From: Oscillospiraceae bacterium
GTDB lineage: Bacteria > Bacillota > Clostridia > Oscillospirales > Ruminococcaceae
DNA: 16,394 bases
Direction: 5' to 3'
NCBI GenBank assembly: GCA_004557855.1
Contig: SFFJ01000033.1
Coordinates: 1-16,394 of the forward strand
Part shown: positions 14,421 to 16,394 of the stretch, piece after piece
Layout: the number at the start of each line of letters is the position of its first letter
Position numbering within the stretch: position 1 is the first letter of the stretch
Notes under the pieces: generated by a model
Databases searched by the model: none
What the model saw: the letters and a program-made list of their open reading frames with translations, nothing else
Told to the model about the DNA's origin: nothing
Program-made: the position numbers and the translations under genes

Positions 14421-14633
14421 TCAAATCTCCTTAGTTGCAGTGAAAATGGGAACGTCCAGCGCGGACAGGATCGTGTCGGCGTCCAGGCCATCGTAGCGGT
14501 AGATGCCGCCGTCCAGCTCCACGATCTCCTCCCCCTCGTAGTAGGGCTCGCCGTCCGCCGTCAGCCCCAGCGGGGCATCGTCCTCCGGCGGAAACGGGTT
14601 ATCATAGGCAGCATGCAGGGTGGAATCAGTCAT
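14421..14633 (-). CDS. Small acidic hypothetical phage protein
   Basis: 70 residues, strongly acidic, with PFPPEDDAP and EGEEIVELDGG stretches. It has no recognisable domain and no TM. The ATG at 14633 lies inside the last codons of the preceding amber-interrupted gene (ATGACTGA overlap), which suggests translational coupling; a GGAGG about 12 bases upstream is the only ribosome site. The acidic nature could mean a DNA-mimic or partner-binding protein, but that is a guess. The frame upstream of 14633 overlaps the other gene and is not used here. Confidence 0.65.
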   Translation of the reverse strand: MTDSTLHAAYDNPFPPEDDAPLGLTADGEPYYEGEEIVELDGGIYRYDGLDADTILSALDVPIFTATKEI

Positions 14634-14832
14634 CGTTAGTGTCCACCTCCAAAATATGTTGGAGATGACGGCGGGCACCGTCATCCATGGCCTCCCGCAG
14701 CGCGCCGATCTGGCTCAGCCGGTCGGGTGCGTCAGAATCCAACACCTGGCAGACGGCCGTGGTAAAATCCAGAAATCGGCCGGGGGTGCTGTTCTAAAAC
14801 TGAAAACGGATATAGCCGGGTGTCATCATCAT
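14626..14832 (-). pseudogene. Small phage gene interrupted by an in-frame amber codon
   Basis: A frame of 69 codons begins with three ATG (14832-14824) behind GAGGTG and has TAG as codon 13 (14796-14794). It then stays open for 55 more codons of GC-rich, protein-like sequence (NSTPGRFLDFTTAVCQVLDS, then LREAMDDGARRHLQHILEV) before TGA at 14628. Its start overlaps the preceding gene as ATGA and its end overlaps the next gene by 8 bases, just as for intact operon genes. A CAG to TAG change would explain it; read-through is possible. A neighbouring gene (178-366) ends in TAG, so TAG is not reassigned everywhere. No family recognised. Confidence 0.65.
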
Positions 14833-15005
14833 TTCACCTCGCTATGTTTGTAGGCAAATTCGATCATGTCCGATGCGATCTCGGCTGCAGATTTGCCGGT
14901 ACGCCGCATCAGGTCCGTAATGCACACAGCCGCCCGCGGTTTGATGCGGAGAATCGTGCCGCACTCGCGGCTGTCATTGCCGGTGGTAAAAATCAACTTA
15001 TCCAT
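14829..15005 (-). CDS. 58-aa ribbon-helix-helix-like small protein
   Basis: A short gene with ATG at 15005, GGAGGGAG 6 bases upstream, and TGA overlapping the next start as ATGA. The protein begins MDKLIFTTGND, has a strand-like ILRIKPRAAV, then two helices (ITDLMRRTG and SAAEIASDMIEFAYKH). A strand followed by two helices is the layout of MetJ/Arc-type DNA-binding proteins common in phages. It overlaps the upstream two-TM gene by 8 bases. A role in early gene regulation is inferred. Confidence 0.75.
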   Translation of the reverse strand: MDKLIFTTGNDSRECGTILRIKPRAAVCITDLMRRTGKSAAEIASDMIEFAYKHSEVK

Positions 15006-15285
15006 GCAATACTCCCTCCATTTCGCATAAAGTAAACCATGCGCCGCAGACCCAGTTCAGGGCGGCGATGGCACCGATCAGCGTCAGCACCGCCGAGACG
15101 GTGGCCGTGGGCAAGGCTGCCAGCGCGGCCAGCCCCAGCAGGGCCAGCATCACCGCGCAGGTCTTGCAAAAGACCTTGCCAAAACGCACGGCATGCAGTA
15201 AAATATGGTTGTGGATTTGCGTGAGTTCACATCTCTGGCCGTTCGGGTGCGCCAACACCCGGGCGGCCTCTTTGTTTGTGGGCAT
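14998..15285 (-). CDS. Small membrane protein with two TM segments
   Basis: 95 residues. A polar N-terminus (1-38) containing CELTQIHNH is followed by two hydrophobic segments at about 43-58 and 61-78, separated by a short Pro-Thr turn, then a short tail CEMEGVLHG. A hairpin in the membrane with both ends on the same side is likely. AAAGGAG lies 6 bases before the ATG, nearly the same leader as at 6696. It sits among early genes, so it is not an obvious holin; a role at the host membrane is only a guess. Confidence 0.75.
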   Translation of the reverse strand: MPTNKEAARVLAHPNGQRCELTQIHNHILLHAVRFGKVFCKTCAVMLALLGLAALAALPTATVSAVLTLIGAIAALNWVCGAWFTLCEMEGVLHG

Positions 15286-15303
15286 AAAATTCTCCTTTCA
15301 AGT

Positions 15304-15519
15304 TCAGCAGATCTGTCTTGCCAGTGCGGTGGCCGGGATGCGCTTGCCGTGGTCGCCGCCGATCCAGCCGGTGAACTGCTGGCAGACTTTCCGCTTACCG
15401 CGGGTGTCATCGGGACCGTAAACGATGCGGGCGGCCTCGGCCACCGTGACCAACTCTCCCGCTGCCTGGCTGCGGATACGCTCTAACGCATCCCGGTAGC
15501 CGTCTTTTTCTCTTGCCAT
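15304..15519 (-). CDS. Small helix-turn-helix protein (excisionase-like)
   Basis: 71 residues. After a helical, charged start (MAREKDGYRDALERIR) comes a winged-helix-like segment at about 22-50 (ELVTVAEAARIVYG and KRKVCQQFTGW), resembling MerR/excisionase-type DNA-binding proteins of phages. It could be a directionality factor or early regulator. AAAGGAGG lies 6 bases before the ATG. The first nine residues and the ribosome site are almost repeated at 16307-16345, in front of a truncated frame. The only nearby opposite gene is the DUF2513 gene, whose operator lies about 45 bases upstream. Confidence 0.75.
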   Translation of the reverse strand: MAREKDGYRDALERIRSQAAGELVTVAEAARIVYGPDDTRGKRKVCQQFTGWIGGDHGKRIPATALARQIC

Positions 15520-15557
15520 GTTGATCCTCCTTTGGGGTGTGCTTAATGTGGAAATGT

Positions 15558-15600
15558 TTGCCGGTTCCTTTCTGCCGTGGTAGAATAGGGGCAGAAAGGA
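15558..15600 (+). promoter_or_regulatory. Promoter of the DUF2513 gene under a perfect palindromic operator
   Basis: TTGCCG (15558-15563), a 17-base spacer, and TAGAAT preceded by TGG (15581-15586). A perfect 11-bp inverted repeat, TCCTTTCTGCC at 15566-15576 and GGCAGAAAGGA at 15590-15600 with a 13-base spacer, is centred on the -10. Its right arm includes the AAAGGA ribosome site. This is a good operator for a dimeric repressor, probably phage-encoded, outside this window or the DUF2513 product itself. Confidence 0.6.
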
Positions 15601-15609
15601 TGTGTGTCT

Positions 15610-16023
15610 ATGCGTTTGAATATGGACTGTCTGCGTGATACCTTGTTAGCGCTGGAAGATGGCCAGCGCTTTTATGTAATCGATGAGAACACGGTTGCCA
15701 AAGACTACCTTGACTTGGAAGAAGTCTGCGCGCTGGTGCCGAAATACGATAAGGCAGAAGTTTTTTATGCGCTGCAAAATCTTGATCAGGCAGGCATGAT
15801 TGATATGACAGCAAAGTGGACAAATGGGTTTGTTTACTATTGCAGCATAAATGATGTGCTGTATGAAGGACACCAGTTTGCCGATAAAATCAGAGATGAA
15901 GCTCGTTGGGGCAAGCTGAAAAAAGGGCTGTCCACAGTGCGGGACTATTCTCTGTCGGCAATAGAAGCCATTGCCGAGGGGATGACCAGCGCTGCCATTA
16001 CTGCGTATTTGACAAAGGCATAA
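15610..16023 (+). CDS. DUF2513-family phage protein
   Basis: 137 residues. The family signature is visible: MRLNMDCLRDTLLALED at the start, a middle helix-turn-helix-like part (EVFYALQNLDQAGMIDM), and GHQFADKIRDEARWGKLKK near 92-110. DUF2513 proteins are frequent in Firmicute prophages near the repressor region and are of unknown function; the middle part looks like a winged helix. The ATG at 15610 has AAAGGA 9 bases upstream, while GTG at 15604 would be too close. It is transcribed against its neighbours from its own promoter and overlaps the convergent Tad2-like gene by 26 bases at the 3' end. Confidence 0.85.
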   Translation: MRLNMDCLRDTLLALEDGQRFYVIDENTVAKDYLDLEEVCALVPKYDKAEVFYALQNLDQAGMIDMTAKWTNGFVYYCSINDVLYEGHQFADKIRDEARWGKLKKGLSTVRDYSLSAIEAIAEGMTSAAITAYLTKA

Positions 16024-16249
16024 TGCCTGTGCATACCTCCCAGTCATCGGCCAGCAGGTCGGCTTCAGTGGGGTTCCAGTGGGCAATACGGCCGGTCTGA
16101 TTGCTTATAAGCAGGCAACCGTCTGGGGTATCAGTTGGCTGCACAAAGCAGCTTTCATACGGGCCGGGTGTAATTGTGGCCAGCCATGCGCTCCGTGCCA
16201 AATAAGGGTATCTGGCTGTTCGTGCCTGTAGGGCATTAAGTAGGGTCAT
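15998..16249 (-). CDS. Tad2-like (DUF2829) candidate anti-defence protein
   Basis: 83 residues. It begins MTLLNALQARTARYPYLARSAW, has a central variable loop region, and ends with HWNPTEADLLADDWEV (about 57-72), the characteristic C-terminus of DUF2829. Tad2 proteins of this family bind and sequester nucleotide signals of the Thoeris defence system, as cyclic ADP-ribose variants. Whether this member keeps the binding pocket cannot be judged here. I chose the ATG at 16249, which has AGGAGG 8 bases upstream; the GTG at 16258 overlaps that site. It is preceded at once by a 23-codon frame and overlaps the convergent DUF2513 gene. Confidence 0.75.
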   Translation of the reverse strand: MTLLNALQARTARYPYLARSAWLATITPGPYESCFVQPTDTPDGCLLISNQTGRIAHWNPTEADLLADDWEVCTGIMPLSNTQ

Positions 16250-16261
16250 TGGGTTCACCTC

Positions 16262-16333
16262 CTAGGTCGTGTCCAACGTGGACACATTGCAGAACTCGCA
16301 ATAATGCCGGTAGCCGTCTTTTTCTCGTGCCAT
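16262..16333 (-). pseudogene. 23-codon fragment copying the start of the helix-turn-helix gene
   Basis: ATG at 16333 with AAAAAGGAGG upstream gives MAREKDGYR, identical to the start of the gene at 15519, then diverges into HYCEFCNVSTLDTT and stops at TAG (16264-16262). Its stop overlaps the ribosome site of the Tad2-like gene (TAGGAGG). It is most simply a truncated duplicate left by recombination, though it could still be translated and couple to the next gene. Confidence 0.5.
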
Positions 16334-16394
16334 AATGGGCCTCCTTTTTGCAAAAATTTGCTTGTCAACCCCCTGGTAGTCCGAAGCATGGGAC
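16334..16394. other. Leader region at the window edge
   Basis: No gene is seen. It contains an imperfect palindrome, GCAAA-AA-TTTGC (16350-16361), and on the minus strand a perfect TTGACA (16368-16363) that has no -10 at the right distance. It could be the edge of a regulatory region continuing beyond the window. Confidence 0.3.

Noticed and set aside
14626..14832. Genome-wide amber recoding as the explanation for the in-frame TAG
   Set aside because: At least one well-supported gene (178-366) ends in TAG, and no tRNA with a CTA anticodon is visible.
16363..16368. Perfect TTGACA on the minus strand at the window edge
   Set aside because: No -10-like sequence lies 16-18 bases downstream.
1..16394. 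CRISPR array, insertion sequence, integrase or attachment site
   Set aside because: No regularly spaced direct repeats, transposase or recombinase motifs were seen anywhere in the window.

Overview
This window is most likely part of a temperate tailed phage (siphovirus-type prophage) of a GC-rich Clostridia host, probably in the Oscillospiraceae/Ruminococcaceae (Faecalibacterium, Gemmiger or Subdoligranulum-like). The inference rests on strong AGGAGG-type ribosome binding sites, frequent TTG/GTG starts, GC-rich codon use in the phage core, and a Firmicute-type gene order (RecB-like nuclease, SSB, CHC2 protein, DUF927 protein, DEAH helicase, VRR-NUC, DUF1492 regulator, HNH, small and large terminase, portal, MuF). 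No integrase or attachment site is visible. The species call is inference.

Nearly everything is on the minus strand, so the biological order runs from right to left. Positions 16333-14421 hold small early genes: a Tad2-like (DUF2829) candidate anti-defence protein, a helix-turn-helix protein, a two-TM protein, a ribbon-helix-helix-like protein, a small gene broken by an in-frame amber codon, and an acidic protein. A plus-strand DUF2513 gene (15610-16023) with its own promoter and an 11-bp palindrome interrupts them. Positions 14419-7678 form the recombination and replication module. It has a zinc-ribbon protein, a RecB-family nuclease with four cysteines placed as for an Fe-S cluster, SSB, a CHC2 zinc-finger protein, a DUF927 ATPase, a DEAH helicase, a VRR-NUC nuclease and a conserved unknown. 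A roughly 300-bp non-coding gap at 9972-10272 carries many copies of a GTAACACC/GGTGTTAC motif and is the best origin or operator candidate.

Positions 7674-4872 form an accessory belt. It contains an AT-rich plus-strand gene with a HEPN-like motif, the DUF1492/ArpU-type late regulator with a small leader gene, and an AT-rich two-gene moron with its own near-consensus sigma-70 promoter and a terminator. After these come a run of stem-loops that looks like a structured RNA and a degenerate tRNA-Trp with an encoded CCA end.

Positions 4871-178 start the packaging and head module: HNH nuclease, a GC-rich palindromic spacer that is a candidate cos site, small terminase, large terminase, portal, and a MuF head protein. 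The MuF protein carries a C-terminal extension resembling DUF6883 and overlaps a 62-codon gene resembling DUF4926. This pair is a candidate MuF polymorphic toxin with its immunity protein. A rho-independent terminator at 3-34 closes this transcript.

The points most worth following are the MuF toxin/immunity pair, the RNA/tRNA stretch beside the moron, the HEPN-like cargo gene, the Tad2-like gene, the iterated motif region and the amber-interrupted gene.
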